Assembly: GCA_021234155.1 (NCBI GenBank)
Contig: JAJEKV010000017.1
Coordinates: forward strand, 16,410,416 to 16,474,415
Source: Isoetes taiwanensis
Taxonomy: Eukaryota > Streptophyta > Lycopodiopsida > Isoetales > Isoetaceae
Length of the DNA stretch: 64,000 nt
Reading direction: 5' to 3'
Shown here: positions 49,001-61,123 of the stretch, in pieces
Layout of the letters: each line of letters begins with the position of its first letter
How positions within the stretch are numbered: position 1 is the stretch's first letter
Program-made: the position numbers and the translations under genes
The notes under the pieces: model-generated
The model's database searches: none
Told to the model about the DNA's origin: nothing
The model's input: only the letters and a program-made list of their open reading frames with translations

Positions 49001-49567
49001 TGTTAGTCCTGTGCCTCCTGGTACAGGACTATTCATGCATACGTCAGACCAGGTCAAGCTCAAAGATCCTCAGTCAACCACGGGTCAGACATCCAAGCCT
49101 CCACGAGAAGACTAAGCGAGGCCCACTTGATCAAAGCCTTTGGCGGTCAACAAGAAGCGCCGCTTCGGACAAGTAATGGCCCGTCTTGCCAGCGTCGGCG
49201 TCGGCGTGATTCTAGGCACTTCAAGAGGCACCGCCAACTTTCTGCAAATCGGGCCTCCTTCGAGTCGCCGCAGAGATCGATCGAGTGTCTATATTGGGCC
49301 CAAGGCCATTGTACTATATATATGAGTAGAGTTAGCTCATAAGTTTTTAGATGAGTTTTGAGTCTTGTCTCCTTTCGGTTTTCTCTCTTGCGAGAGCTCA
49401 TGTATTTTCATCATTGATATCAAGGAAGCTTATCATCTTTCTTTCATTTGTTTGTTCTCTTCTTTTCTTCTCTTGACCAAATCCCGTGACATAGTCCCGG
49501 ACTCTCTGTTAGATCCACGGGTCCTCCGGAGGGTGTCTTCGGGAGTTCCGAACCCAGACCCCAAACA
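49001..49567 (+). repeat. 5' LTR of the gypsy element
   Basis: 567 bp, TGTTAGTCC to CCAAACA. It includes a TATA-like CTATATATATGAG near 49314-49326. It matches 59472-60046 with scattered indels. Confidence 0.88.
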
Positions 49568-50219
49568 ACATGCCGGGCTGCGGGTGCGATTTTCTCCTAC
49601 TTTCTTACGTCGCCATATGCATCGCAATTTCCGCCCGGAAGAACTCCTTTCTCGAGGCGGCATCTGCCGCTTGGGCGCCATCGGCGTCGGAAGCTGTTCG
49701 CGACATGTATGGATCGCTTATGACATAGAGGGAGGCCATCTTGGTCTAGGGCTCGGTAAAGCCACCCACCCCTCGTGTCGGTCTCGTCCCGGTTCCACGC
49801 CCCAAGCGTGCAAACATTGCTCACAACCTCAGTCCCCTCATCATTATCGGGGAGCCTTATCGGCTCAACCTTCTCAACCGTACTTTCATACCCACGAACA
49901 TGCCTACATCCATCATTCTTCGGGCCATACGCCACTTCGCCCGCGAACCATCATCTCCCGGGTGGGCACGGCTATCCACATGTCTCCTTTGCTTTGCCCG
50001 GAATATCCTTTCCCCTACGTTTCCCCTTTGCTCTTCTGTTTACAACCTTACGGATCTCAAAACCAATGCTCGGCTGCCGGTTTCTCAACGCGGTCACCCC
50101 TTCATCGTGGTCCGTCGGGCACAATGCCAAATCCACCTCAACCTCAATATCCTCACTATCCCATTTCTGTCCATTGGCACTTTCACATCTACCTTTCGGA
50201 CTCTGGCCCGACTTATCCC

Positions 50220-51550
50220 ACCTTTGGCAACACGAAGGCAAACCGTTAGACCAAAGTGCTTCGGGCCCACATGGAAGAATTTGAGGCTCTATTTGTCCTA
50301 AATGGGCGCAGCGCAACCTCAACTGAAATTTCACATCTTTTCCACCACCTTTGGCGTGGCTGGCTCTCCTCATCAATGGCTCATGTCCAACAAAGCCATT
50401 GGAAACAAGGCGGTCGAAATGCGCCTTTGCTTTTACGTCTCATTCTGGGACCACGGATGATGATCAACTTCATCTCAAGCAACTCAATGAACTTCAACAA
50501 GAGCCCGCAGATGCGCGGGGATTTTCGCGGATCGACTTCACATTACGCGCCGATAAGCTCAAGGGGTACCCTACAGAGCCGAGTTTTGGTGCGGTTTCTC
50601 CAAGGACTTCCTCACGCTATTCGACTCATGATGAATACTGCGTCCAAAAACTTTGGAGCGGGCTATCGACTGCTGTCAATCACTCGGTCAATGTTTTCCC
50701 CGAGGCGTGGCTCTTCAAGAGCTCCGTTCATTCCACCCGTCATGGTTCCCAAGCGGTGTTCCGACCTCAACACGCTAATCCCGGCCTTGATCAAATCGGT
50801 GCCATATTTGCAAATATCAAGGCCATTTGGCCAATGAGTGCAACTCCACCAATGGCCCGCCTCATTGCAAGCGATGCAACATGTGCAATCATGCCCGCGG
50901 AAGAGTGCACTCGCACTCATCCACCGTTCCGCAACAAAATGGTTTATCAAGTACAAACCACACCTCGGTCCCAAAGCGCTATCGGACCACCTCCCGGGTG
51001 CGCCCGCGCAACTCTATCGACAGCGGGACCAACCACGGGGATCCAACCCCGTCCTCCTTTTGATCCTTCTAAAGCTTCGGTGCTATCCTTTGTCAAGAAT
51101 GGGGTCATACCACCACGGCGTGCCCTCAACTTCCACAAGTTGAGGTCGGCTTCACGGCACAAATCAGACCACATCGGTCCGCCTCACGGCTTACCAACTC
51201 GGCTTGCTAATGGCAAACAAGGCCGTGACCGGTTCTCAAGAAGCCCCCAAAAGCGCCTCGGCAATCACGCTATCAACCAGCTCCGACAAATCAACCTCAA
51301 TTTGGATCAACAAGCCCAAGAGGAAATTTTTCGGGCACTTAATCCTCCCGATACGGCCGTCAAATTGGGTTGGTCTAGTTTCACGCCGGACCAAGGCATC
51401 CGTCCCTTGACTATTATTGAGGAAGGACGCGCAACACGCGCTGCGGTTGACACCCTTCCTCATGAGGGCGAAAAAAAGGTTCACTTTTTGCGACTTAGAA
51501 AAGCTCATGCCAAATGTCATGCCCAAAGTTAAGCCAAAGCATTTTGAATC
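50220..51550 (+). pseudogene. Gypsy gag region, broken
   Basis: Gag-like pieces appear in different frames: HMEEFEALFVLNG near 50270 and GFSKDFLTLFDS near 50600. A Cys/His cluster, HCKRCNMCNHARG, near 50855-50900 may be the remains of a zinc knuckle. The longest open frame here (50351-51532) does not match gag and seems to be a chance frame. Confidence 0.45.
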
Positions 51551-51899
51551 TCATGCAAGTAGGCGAAGGCGCACATTGGCAAATGTTCATGCCACCACTT
51601 TCGAGCTCAACCAAGACCACGATCCACCTTCAACATCTCAACCTCCACGCTCTCGGACATATCCCAATATTGCGGCCGAGGTTGACTTACTCAAAAAAAG
51701 TTCTTTGCTTCCCCGCCACGCACTCCGCACCCGGTGGAACCGGCCGGATCCTTTTTCTCATGTACCTCTCGAACTCCAAGAGGAGCTTGCCAAGATCAAA
51801 ATTCCTTTAAGCTTGGCAACCATTTTAAAACTACGTCACGCTCTCAAGGACCGGTTACCACTCCCAAGCTGTTTTAGTTGGGGCTGTGGCTACCTCTAC

Positions 51900-52500
51900 A
51901 CCCACGGTCCATGCAGCGGTGGGAAATCAGCAAGTCAACCATGTTCAAATCGATGGAGGTAGTGCGGTCAATCTCATCGCGGACAAACTCCGCCAAACAA
52001 ATGGGCATCACACAACTCTTTAGGTGCCCCATATGACATCAAATTGGCTAATGGCCATATCCACGAGACCTCAAGGCGTCACACCTATTCTACACATCAA
52101 CATTGGTGATCTCCGCTTTCCCATGGAATTTGGAGTTTGGAAAGGCTGGTGAAGATCCGGTGACTATGAAATCTTTGGTGGGAAGACCCTTTCTCCGCCG
52201 GGCAAAAAGTATCCATTCTTGGGCCCGCGGACCCGGTTAGTCATCCTGAGATGGTCATCTCAATGCCACAATGGACTTGCAAAGCGGGCGGATCATTTCC
52301 GTTGACAATGCGGAACCCCTCTCTCGGACAGCGATTCGAAGGCCTTTCGAGAATATTTATCAAGTTCGGGCTACCCTGCGCGTCGCCTCTGTCATCCTAC
52401 CCCCGAATATCTTTGATCCTTGGGGAGAAATGACTCTTGATCGAGGACCGGGTGGCTGCCTTGCTTGACCCTACCGGCTCCTTGCAATCGAATCCCAGCG
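51900..52500 (+). pseudogene. Gypsy protease
   Basis: VQIDGGSAVNLIADKL around 51943-51990 matches the retropepsin active-site region of plant gypsy elements (Asp-Gly-Gly/Ala-Ser). The active Asp codon is at 51952. Frame is lost shortly after. Confidence 0.6.
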
Positions 52501-52749
52501 TTGATCACTTTTCGAATCACGGACACTCCGGCAACTCCTGGCGATGTACGCGCGATCATGAAGCAACCAACGCTAGATGACGCGAAGCAACCTCTTTTTT
52601 ACCACGCAAAGTGCCCGCATCCGGTTATGCTCCAACCTCCGCACACATTGTCCGGGATCTGAAGTCATACCCCATATTCGGACTCTGAAGTCGAAATTGT
52701 GGATGTTGGCAACAATCAAACTGTGTCAGGTATTCTTTGCAAACCTTAG

Positions 52750-54130
52750 GCTCCTTATCGTGAGGCGGGGCCGTGGCTGTTCAAAAATTCAAACACATTT
52801 TAGCTGGAGTTACAAAGATCTGCGGGGAATCAACAAAAGCTTGGGGGAACTCACCATTCCTACCAAATCGATGCTTGCGACCCGATTAGTAGCAGCGGCG
52901 ATCTGAGCTCAACCCTAATTACGCGTGATCGGCGTCAAGGCGGAAATTGACAAACTCCTTGCTGCGCGGGTTTGATCTATGAGGTCAAACATTACGAATG
53001 GGTGAGCCCTATCGTCATTGCCCTTAAGCACAATGGTAAGATCGGCGTGCGTGTAGACTATCGGAAACTCAATGGGGGCCCGCGGGCGTGATCATTTTCC
53101 ACTTCCCTTCACGGACCAAGTTACGGAAGAAGTGGGTGGACATGAGATGTACTCCTTTATGGATGGTTTCTCGGCTACAATCGGATCTCCATCAAAGAAA
53201 TCGATCAACTCAAGACCACTTTCACCACCCGGTAGGGCACTTTTGCCTACAAGGTGGTTCCTTTTGGATTATCCAACTCTCCTTCAACATTTCAGCGCAT
53301 CATGCTCTCCGTTTTTCATGATTTCATGAAGGAAAATCCCTTCTTGCAAATTTTTCAAGATGACTTCTGCGCCTCTGAGTTCCATGGCTGACCATTTGGA
53401 TAAATTGGAACTTCGTCTTCGGAAATGTGATGAGTCAGGCATTAGTCTCAATCACGAGAAATGCACCTTTTTGCGTCACTACGGTGTTACGTTAGGCCAT
53501 GTTGTCGACCAAGCGAGGCATCACCTGCGATCTGCCAAAATCGGTTATTGTGCTAAAAGCTCAAGCACCGGCCAATATCAAAGAGACACGCTCTTTCCTA
53601 GGAAAGGTCAATTATTACTCCACCTTCATACGGGTGGCAGACCATTGCGGATCCCATTCATAAACTCACGGGTGGCGAATCCACGGGCTTGGAATTCCCG
53701 GTGAGCTGCTTTCCAACGGTGAAGCTTTTTGCTTACTCGAGCACCGGTACTTGTTCCTCCTCAATGGGACAAGCCCTTTCCCGTTCATGTCGATGTCACC
53801 GGCGTTTGCTATTGGAGCTGTTCTTTCTCAAGAATATGATCGCGCCCGATAAACCAAATCGCTATGCCGGCCCGAAAACTCAATTCTGGCTGGCGGCGCA
53901 ACTATTACGCCCCGCGGGCGTGAAGCTTTGGGTCTCATTTTACGTGTCCAACGCTTCCGTCATTACCTTTTGGGCAGTCAAATCAAGTTCTTTGTGGACC
54001 ACCAAGCACTTCTCTATTTGATCAACAAATCCGCCCCCCCGGGTCGCATTGCTCGTTGGGTCCTTCTTCTCAAGAATTTGCTCCTTTTGAAATCGTTCAT
54101 AAAAGGCTGGCAAATCTCATGTTGTTCGGA
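52750..54130 (+). pseudogene. Gypsy reverse transcriptase and RNase H
   Basis: RT blocks include VPFGLSNSPSTFQR (about 53258-53300), the catalytic box FQDDF at 53353-53367 (usual form FxDDF in this branch), and a thumb region with SGISLNHEKCTF then GVTLGHVVD. The RNase H end, KFFVDHQALLYLINK, then GRIARWVLLL, lies at about 53985-54080. Frameshifts separate the blocks. Confidence 0.75.
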
Positions 54131-54389
54131 TTATCTTTCACGCATCCCCACGGATGATCCCATACAGGAGTCTCGGGCGCCTTCCACGATGCTCAACTTT
54201 TTTTAGTCGCGGCAACACCACATTGGTTCCATGATTTTCAGCGGTACCTCCTCACGGGTGCTCTTCCACCGGAAGATGAGGCGGCTCTCTCTCTGCTTGG
54301 CGACAATCCCGTCGCCATCAATTTCTCAGGAGGTCCGTGACTACACCATGGTTGGGACATCTCTACAAAAAGGTAAGGACACCATCGGC

Positions 54390-55550
54390 CCGGTTGTGTT
54401 CTCCCTCATGAAGTTCGGACATTGTTAGAAGCTCATCAAGGGGGCTCGGTGGTGGTCATTTTCATGGTGACACCCACGACGCAAAATTCTTCTTGCCGGG
54501 TATTATTGGCCCACGCTCTTCAAAGATGCTCACGCCCACGCCCGACGTGTGGCGCTTACCCGGTGGGTGGGGGCCCACGCCCCGTGGCGGCTCTTCCCTT
54601 GGCGCCCGGCCGCCACGCCACTTCCCTTCGGCAAATGGGGAATGGACTTTGTGGGACCTATAGACCCTCCGTGGCGGCACACTTTCGTGCGATACATCCT
54701 GGTTCTCACCGACTCGCCACCAAATGGGCGGAAGCTTGTGCACTTCGGACCACCTTTGCTGCAAGCCGGCGAGAGTCCTCTATCAACAAATCATCCGCGA
54801 TTCGGCTGCCCTACGGAGCTGGTCGGTGATCGTGGTGTTCATTTCATCAATCATACTATCAAAGAGCTGACGGATTATCTCTTGATACATCATCACAAGA
54901 GCACACCTTACTATCCTCAAGGCAATGGGTTGGCCGAAAGCACCAACAAAACTACGGTCACCATTCTCAAGAAAATTTGTGGCGCTTCATACAGTTGGCG
55001 GACAAAACTTCCTCTGAGTTCTTTGGGCCTACAATACTTGTTTCAAGATTGCTCACGGGTCACACTCCTTTTAAATTGGTTTATGGTCAGGAAGCTCTCA
55101 TGCCCTTTGAATTCATTCTTCCAACACTCGGTTTCAAGCGGCTCTTTGCTCATAATCCCACCGGTTGCTCTCAAAGAAGCGGGTCTATCAATTAGAAACG
55201 GTTGGATGAACTTCGCGAGGGATGCTTATATTCGTGTTCTTCATGGACAGCGGTTGCAAAAATCTTTACATGACAAACGTTTGAAGACAAAAACATTCAA
55301 ACAAGGAGATTTGGTTCTTCTTTATGATTCCAGGTACAAAAATTTTCCGGGTAAACTCAAGTTTCGTTGGCTTGGCCCTTATCAAATTGTTCAAGTGGTT
55401 AGACCAAGTGTTTTCCAACTCGCTGAATTAGATGGCACTCCATTACCTACATTAGTTAATGGTTTTCGTCTCAAAGCATTTCAGCACACAGAAAGTGAAC
55501 ATCCCAACACAGAGACAGTTCCAGAATCAAACACCACAGAAAGTGACTAG
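54390..55550 (+). pseudogene. Gypsy integrase
   Basis: From 54549 a long open frame shows the core WGMDFVGPI (first Asp), VGDRGVHFINHTIK (second Asp) and QGNGLAESTNKT (Glu about 36 residues later). A C-terminal DNA-binding module with FKQGDLVLLYDSRYKNFPGK and KFRWLGPYQI follows. A second frame (54977-55195) carries the intervening GHTPFKLVYGQEALMP block, so a double frameshift breaks it. The N-terminal His/Cys part lies before 54549 in another frame. Confidence 0.8.
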
Positions 55551-58500
55551 AAAGGCGGTAGATTATATTATAGTGGAGAATTTTTACAAAAAATGTGGGC
55601 AGCTGACATTGGCTTATTTCCGCTTATGGGCACGCCCTATATACAAAAGCGGGCTCGAGCCCTATCTACTAAGTCCTAAGAGGAAAAACCCTCTACTCCG
55701 GGTTCGGAGCAGAGGTGATGCGGAGGAGATGGTAGAGGTTCTGCTCCGGATCCCAGCGAAGGTGCAGAACCACCTCCATCCCGTTGGTCTTCGGGTCGGG
55801 ATGTTCAGCCATCCCGGCACACCAGCCGTCCATGCGAATGCCACGGTTGTGGCAGCGTGAGAGATCCGCAGTTCATCTTACAAGTGATCCACTCCGGCGG
55901 TTCCGTCGGCATGGTGCAATCTTCGTTCAAACCCGAAGGCCATACCGGCGCCATCGGATGCCGCCGTTTCTCTCGGTTCGTCTTATATAGCCAGGCGGGG
56001 ACCTCCTTGTCGGCGTGGACCAATCACACAAATCGCCAAGCGTGGTTTGCAATGCAAAATTTGTTTCTAAAAGGAGAATCTGTTCTCCGTAGCATATCTA
56101 GCAATGGTACCTTCCGACACATTCCTTTTAATGATATCCCACCGAGTTGCCCGGCATTGAATGCCATTCCTTCTTTCCACGCCGTCGAACATTAATGGGT
56201 GTCCTTTGCCATCTGTCACATCCGATCTTTCTTTCACGTCTCATCCTCACCGTCCATTGCTTCTCCCTTACGTTTTTGGGGACTTAGCCAAATTTTTGCC
56301 TCTCAATCCCCTTCTTCGCATCTCTTGACACCTGGCATCATCAGCGGTTCTGTTTCGCACTCTTCATACCTCTTCACCTCCGGTTATGCGCCCTAAAACA
56401 AACCTTTTTCGTTCCTCTGCGCCTTCATCCTCCGTGCTTTCGACTTTTCGTCTTCCGCCTTTGGCATCTCTCTTCGTTTCGCAAATCATTCTCATGGCTG
56501 CCCCAAGATTTTCTACACTTCAAGCTACTGCTCCCAAGGATCCGGCCCTTTTTGCATCTGTATCCTTCTTGACGCCCACTTTCCGCGAAGCCCTTGTTGG
56601 CCCCAATAAAGGCGTTCTTTGAGCGACACCAGCTTCTGAATTTTCTCAAATGGAACTTCCGGCTCCAAATCACGCCCGATTCTGCGGCGGTTCATCGCCA
56701 ATATTGTTAATGACCTAAAAGGTACACCATCGTGGTCGATGGCACCACTATTTCATTGACTCAACACTTGATTTACGAGGGTATTTCATATTCCCTTGCA
56801 CACTCCTTGTGTATCATGGTACGCTATCTGGGGATATTGATGTCCACGAGTTTGGTGCACCTGCTTATCACGCCAATGTCCATCGTCTGACCAATATCGA
56901 CAAGCCTCATGAGACCTTTGTAAAATTTTTGTGGCGCAAATTCCTTGGGTATTCTATCAAGAACACCCATATCAATAAGCCTTTCTATAACCTGGTCCTT
57001 ACTGCTACACACTCCAAGCACCACATAGATTGGCCCCAAATGATGTTCTATCGTCTTCTCCAAGAAATGGACCGCCCGGTACCACTTCCATTTCTGAAGT
57101 TTACGTGGGAGGGCACTTTCAAGCCCTCATCCGTCATTACTTCCCTCCCACACCACCAAATTCTCATACTTCCACTCGGTAGCTCCCTTCCGGTCAATCA
57201 CCAAGTTGGCACATCACGCCCATCTTCCCCGGTCATGACCCGCGTCCACACTCATGTCTTTTGTCTCTTCCTCGCTACACCATCCACTTCACACCATTTT
57301 TCACAAACCTCCCACACCGGGCAACAGCCAATTCCACCACCACAACACCCTCGTCGGTTGTTGTATCGATATCGGCCAGGATGCTCAAGGCGCCGCGACT
57401 TAAATTCTGAGGAATCCCAAGGCGCTCTTATGGCGGGGTTCAACAGGCACTAGAGGCCTCGATGCGGTACACCAAGACCTTCAAGCCGCAAGCGCCCAAG
57501 TTGCAACTTTGAAGGCCAAACTTCAAGACAAGCATGAAGCTCTCTTACGGGCTCATGCGGATCTCAAGAGTACACAAGCTCAAGTCAGCCAACTTTCGCT
57601 AGATCAGCGGGGCTCGGCTCGGTCCAGAAATTCGAGACTCTATTGGAGCACAACAAGTCCAAAGGTTGCTCTCCGAAAGTACCAAGGATGAAGATATTGC
57701 TAAACTCAATGCCTTGTACCGGGCGTGTGAAAACTTCCGCACTCAAGTTCAAAATCTTTCAGCCCGAGATGCTCAAGTTGCCTCCTTGGCTCGGCTTTCT
57801 ACACGAGACCTCTCGAGATCACCTCTCTTCAAGATCGACTTACGAGGAGGTGCGTAAAAGCAGAAAATACTTCGATGGCCGGAGATTGATTGGGTGCCGT
57901 CTCAATACACCGGGAAATCTTCCTCCCGGGTCAATCCTTTCGAAGCGGGTCCGTGACGATCCGCCTCCTACTTGAAAAGGAAAATAGGATCCGTGATCTC
58001 GAACAACAGTTGCAGCAAGCTATTCGATCTGGCGATGAGGCTCAAACCAAACTTAGCGCCCGGACTTCAATTCTTCCACAGAATGCCGGTGGACTTCCCG
58101 GCTCCCTCACGCTATCATGATTATGTGGTTGCTTTCGGCCACCTCTTCCTTTCAAAGTGGCACGCGCTGATGGCCCCTGTGGATATCGGCGATGCTGATT
58201 TTTTTCGGATTTGGCGAGAACTCTCCATTGAAGACAAAGGGTTGTGTTGTGCCCTTGTTGTCTTTGATCTCATACATCGGCCGATCCCGAGCTTTCTCAC
58301 TTTCGCGTGGTTCAGCCCATGGCTTATATTTTTCATGATTTCTATCCGGGTGATACGGGGAAAATTTTGGCAATGGGCCACGCCCGGTATTTGTTCGGGG
58401 GTGACCCCAACTGCGCAATGGGTGCTTCGGGATAACAATCCATATCTTGCGGATCCCGCTTTCGGACCAAAACTTTTCATCGAGAGTACATGCCCCGAGC

Positions 58501-59471
58501 TTGCCAATCATTTATCTCGGCGGCAAGCGAAGCGCCTGCAACAAATAAGGAAGTATCTAGGACATCAGAAGATCTTCCCTATGCACAAGTCTATATCGGC
58601 ACCTCGGCTGGTTACAATCGCCATGAGGCTCGTTGGATAGCAAGGCGGTCCCCACGGGATGGGATAGCCCTCTGTCAACTCGACTCTCTGCTTCTCTTTG
58701 GGATGGTGTCGGGCACTTGATCCCGATCTTGTCGATCAATTCGTGGAGATCGCCGGCAACCCACACCCGCGGGCATGGTTCCTTCTCCCTATGCTTCCCC
58801 AGGTGTACCTCCACGCCCAGGTTCCCGACTTACGATTGGCGCCTTCCTTTTGGACCAAGGTCATGGATGGTCATGCGGTGGACACCACCTCGGATCTCGA
58901 CCGGATCTCGGTGGGATCCACGTTTTGTTCGCCGATCACATTGGGAAGAAGGTGCTACTACGGACAACACCACAAATTGGATCTACATTGCTAATGGCGT
59001 GGTTGGCAACAGCGGCCGCGGATGCGCTTCATGGTCTCAACACCTTCTTGCGAGCGCCTCCACCTCACGATCCTTACGTCCATCTTCAAAGCGGGGATTT
59101 TTGCGCTGCCCTCAAATGCATTTTGCTCGGCTCCTTAAATCGGCGGCGTCCCATTTTTTCTTTGCAATCCAAATGCCGCCGTCGGTGCTTTTGGCCTTCG
59201 CACTGTCTCCTCATGGAGTGTCGATTACATTTCTTGAGGCGCCCACGCGCACTTGAAGACATGGTGCGCTCTCGTTTTCTTATTGATGCTGATCCGCCCT
59301 TGGCCAAGACACACCTCAAGCTCTTCAATCACGCCAAGATCTCATCGGCCCGATTACCATAATGGGGCCCGTCCTCACTCCCGTGAGGATCACTTTCGGA
59401 CCGATGGCTTCAGCCCTCCAAACGCTTCCTCCTTTTCTTCACTTTCGAGTGTCGTTTGGTGGTGGGGGGAG
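55551..59471 (+). mobile_element. Post-integrase region of the gypsy element
   Basis: About 3.9 kb between integrase and the 3' LTR holds several plus-strand ORFs. One is 56809-57453 (214 codons, with KFLWRKFLGYSIKNTHINKP), resembling the putative plant transposon protein domain. Next, around 57455-57620 and 57990-58075, come heptad-rich coiled-coil pieces (VATLKAKLQDKHEALL; IRDLEQQLQQAI). Then there is 57972-58640 (222 codons). Athila-type elements carry an env-position ORF here, but no membrane-protein signature is clear. Frame changes suggest decay. Confidence 0.5.
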
Positions 59472-60046
59472 TGTTAATCTGTGCCTCTGATGCAGGACTA
59501 TTCATGCATACGTCGGACCAGGTCAAGCTCAAAGATCCTCGGTCAACCACGGGTCGGACATCCAAGCCTCCCGCGAAGACTAAGCAGGCCCACTTGATCA
59601 AAGCCTTTGGCGGTCAACAAGAGGCCCGCTCGGACAAGCGGCCGGCGCGTCCGCCAGCGTCGGCGTCGGCGTGATTCTAGGCACTTCAAGAGGCACCGCC
59701 AACTTTCCGCAGAATCGGGCCTCCTTCGAGAGTCGGCACCGAGATCGGTCGAGTGTCTATATTGGGCCCAAGGCCATTGTACTATATATATGAGTAGAGT
59801 TAGCTCATAAGTTTTTAGATGAGTTTTGAGTCTTGTCTCCTTTCAGTTTTCTCTCTTGCGAGAGCTCATGTATTTTCATCATTGATATCAAGGAAGCTTA
59901 TCATCTTTCTTTCATTTGTTCTGTTCTCTTCTTTTTCTTCTCTTCAGCAAATCCCGCGTGACATAGTCCCCCGGACTCTCCTGTTAGATCCACGGGTCCT
60001 CACAGAGGGCTGTCTTCCAGGAGTTCCCGAACCCAGACCCCAAACA
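59472..60046 (+). repeat. 3' LTR of the gypsy element
   Basis: 575 bp, TGTTAATCT to CCAAACA, preceded by the polypurine tract at about 59461-59471 and followed by the target duplication CACGG. Confidence 0.88.
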
Positions 60047-60051
60047 CACGG

Positions 60052-61123
60052 ACCCTGTGTTCATTGACGTGGGCTGTGTTAGAGGGGATTATCCAGCTGC
60101 TGGATAGGGTGTATCTACCGCTTCTAATCATTCTAGCCAAGGTGAAAGTCAGACTCGGTGTGGCGCGTGTCTTCCATGATAGGAAACGAAATGCGCTGTC
60201 TTATTGAGGATGTTACGGTTGTCAAGAACACAGAGGCCCTTAGTATCTCCAGCATCCCATCGCAAGCATAGGTTCTTTTTCTTTTCTATCATGGAATCAC
60301 TCACGTTATGCAGATGACATGAATAATGCACCTTCCCGATATCCATCATACAGTAGCCCATCATCCCTTCAAAGCAGTAGAGCCTCGTATGCCTAAGCAC
60401 CTTACAGACCAAAACCACACTTGCTGGCTTACATGGCCAGTTGAAGTCTCTCTTGATAGCTTCATTGATTGCCTTTGGAGTTTTAAAACATCCTCTTAGA
60501 GCACTCTAGACATGTAAGTGATCTGCAGAGGAACCCCTCTCCAAGGCAACAACCCTTGCTATGCATCTTCTGTCACAAAAGGATGATAGGGCTTGATAGA
60601 AACTGAGAGGCACGTCTTGGCCTGAGAGGCCTAATGTGACAGACACGTCGACTGCCCCCCAACTCATGGAGGAATATTGGGCATGGCAGAAGGCTCTTGG
60701 GTCTGTCCAGAGCTACATGTGCCATGCATGGCAGTAGCAGGCCGGATGTGATGCATCTCTGCACTAGCAGATATGGCAGGCATCAAACCAACAACTGGGA
60801 TAGCAGCTTGGCCTCCTGCACCCCTCTCCTCCTGCCTTCCTCAAAGACATAATCAACAAGCAAGCACAAAAACAAGAGACGAAGAAGGAGGCGCTCATCT
60901 GTTTGAAGGACCACCATGCACAGCAAATTTGAAACAAATGCCTCCCCGTCCACTTCATGGCCATCCCAACACCTGCAGGAAACAGAATTAGAAGAGGCCT
61001 TCGCTGCTCGCCATATGCACAAAGCCCACACTGACTCTTATCCGCAGCTCCACCTTCGGCACCAAGATATACACCTTCTTCCCAAAACCCATATGCCAGC
61101 GTCAGATTCATATAATCTAACAT
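60052..61123 (-). mobile_element. HUH-element copy 2, 5' part with dead HUH domain
   Basis: The minus strand encodes a homolog of the 40625-41674 protein. ALERGSSADHLHV (His codons at 60512-60520) is followed at once by a TAG (60506-60508). Then comes GMMGYCMMDIGK, where the Lys of the Tyr box is Met. It continues through CVLDNRNIL to HVNEHRV, where the retrotransposon interrupts. The 5' part (61123-60764) has a possible intron acceptor, TTTCCTGCAG, near 60975. This copy is inactive. Confidence 0.75.
60149..60418 (-). pseudogene. HUH endonuclease fragment with mutated Tyr box
   Basis: An 89-codon frame aligns with residues about 128-215 of the 349-codon protein. The catalytic Tyr is kept (GYCMMD) but the following Lys is lost. 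The upstream part is separated by the TAG at 60506. Confidence 0.7.

Larger units (their letters stand above)
48996..60051 (+). mobile_element. Ty3/gypsy LTR retrotransposon nested in a HUH element
   Basis: An 11,046-bp element (49001-60046) is flanked by the perfect 5-bp duplication CACGG (48996-49000 and 60047-60051). LTRs are 49001-49567 and 59472-60046, both TGTTA to CAAACA. A polypurine tract, GGTGGGGGGAG, directly precedes the 3' LTR. The domain order protease, reverse transcriptase, RNase H, integrase places it in Ty3/gypsy. About 3.9 kb of further ORFs lie after integrase, as in Athila/Tat-type elements. Many frameshifts and stops disable it. The primer site next to the 5' LTR could not be matched to a tRNA by eye. 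Confidence 0.9.

Noticed and set aside
50351-51532. A 393-codon protein-coding gene
   Set aside because: It lies inside the gypsy gag region in a frame without gag or other domain similarity. The composition suggests a chance open frame in GC-rich DNA.
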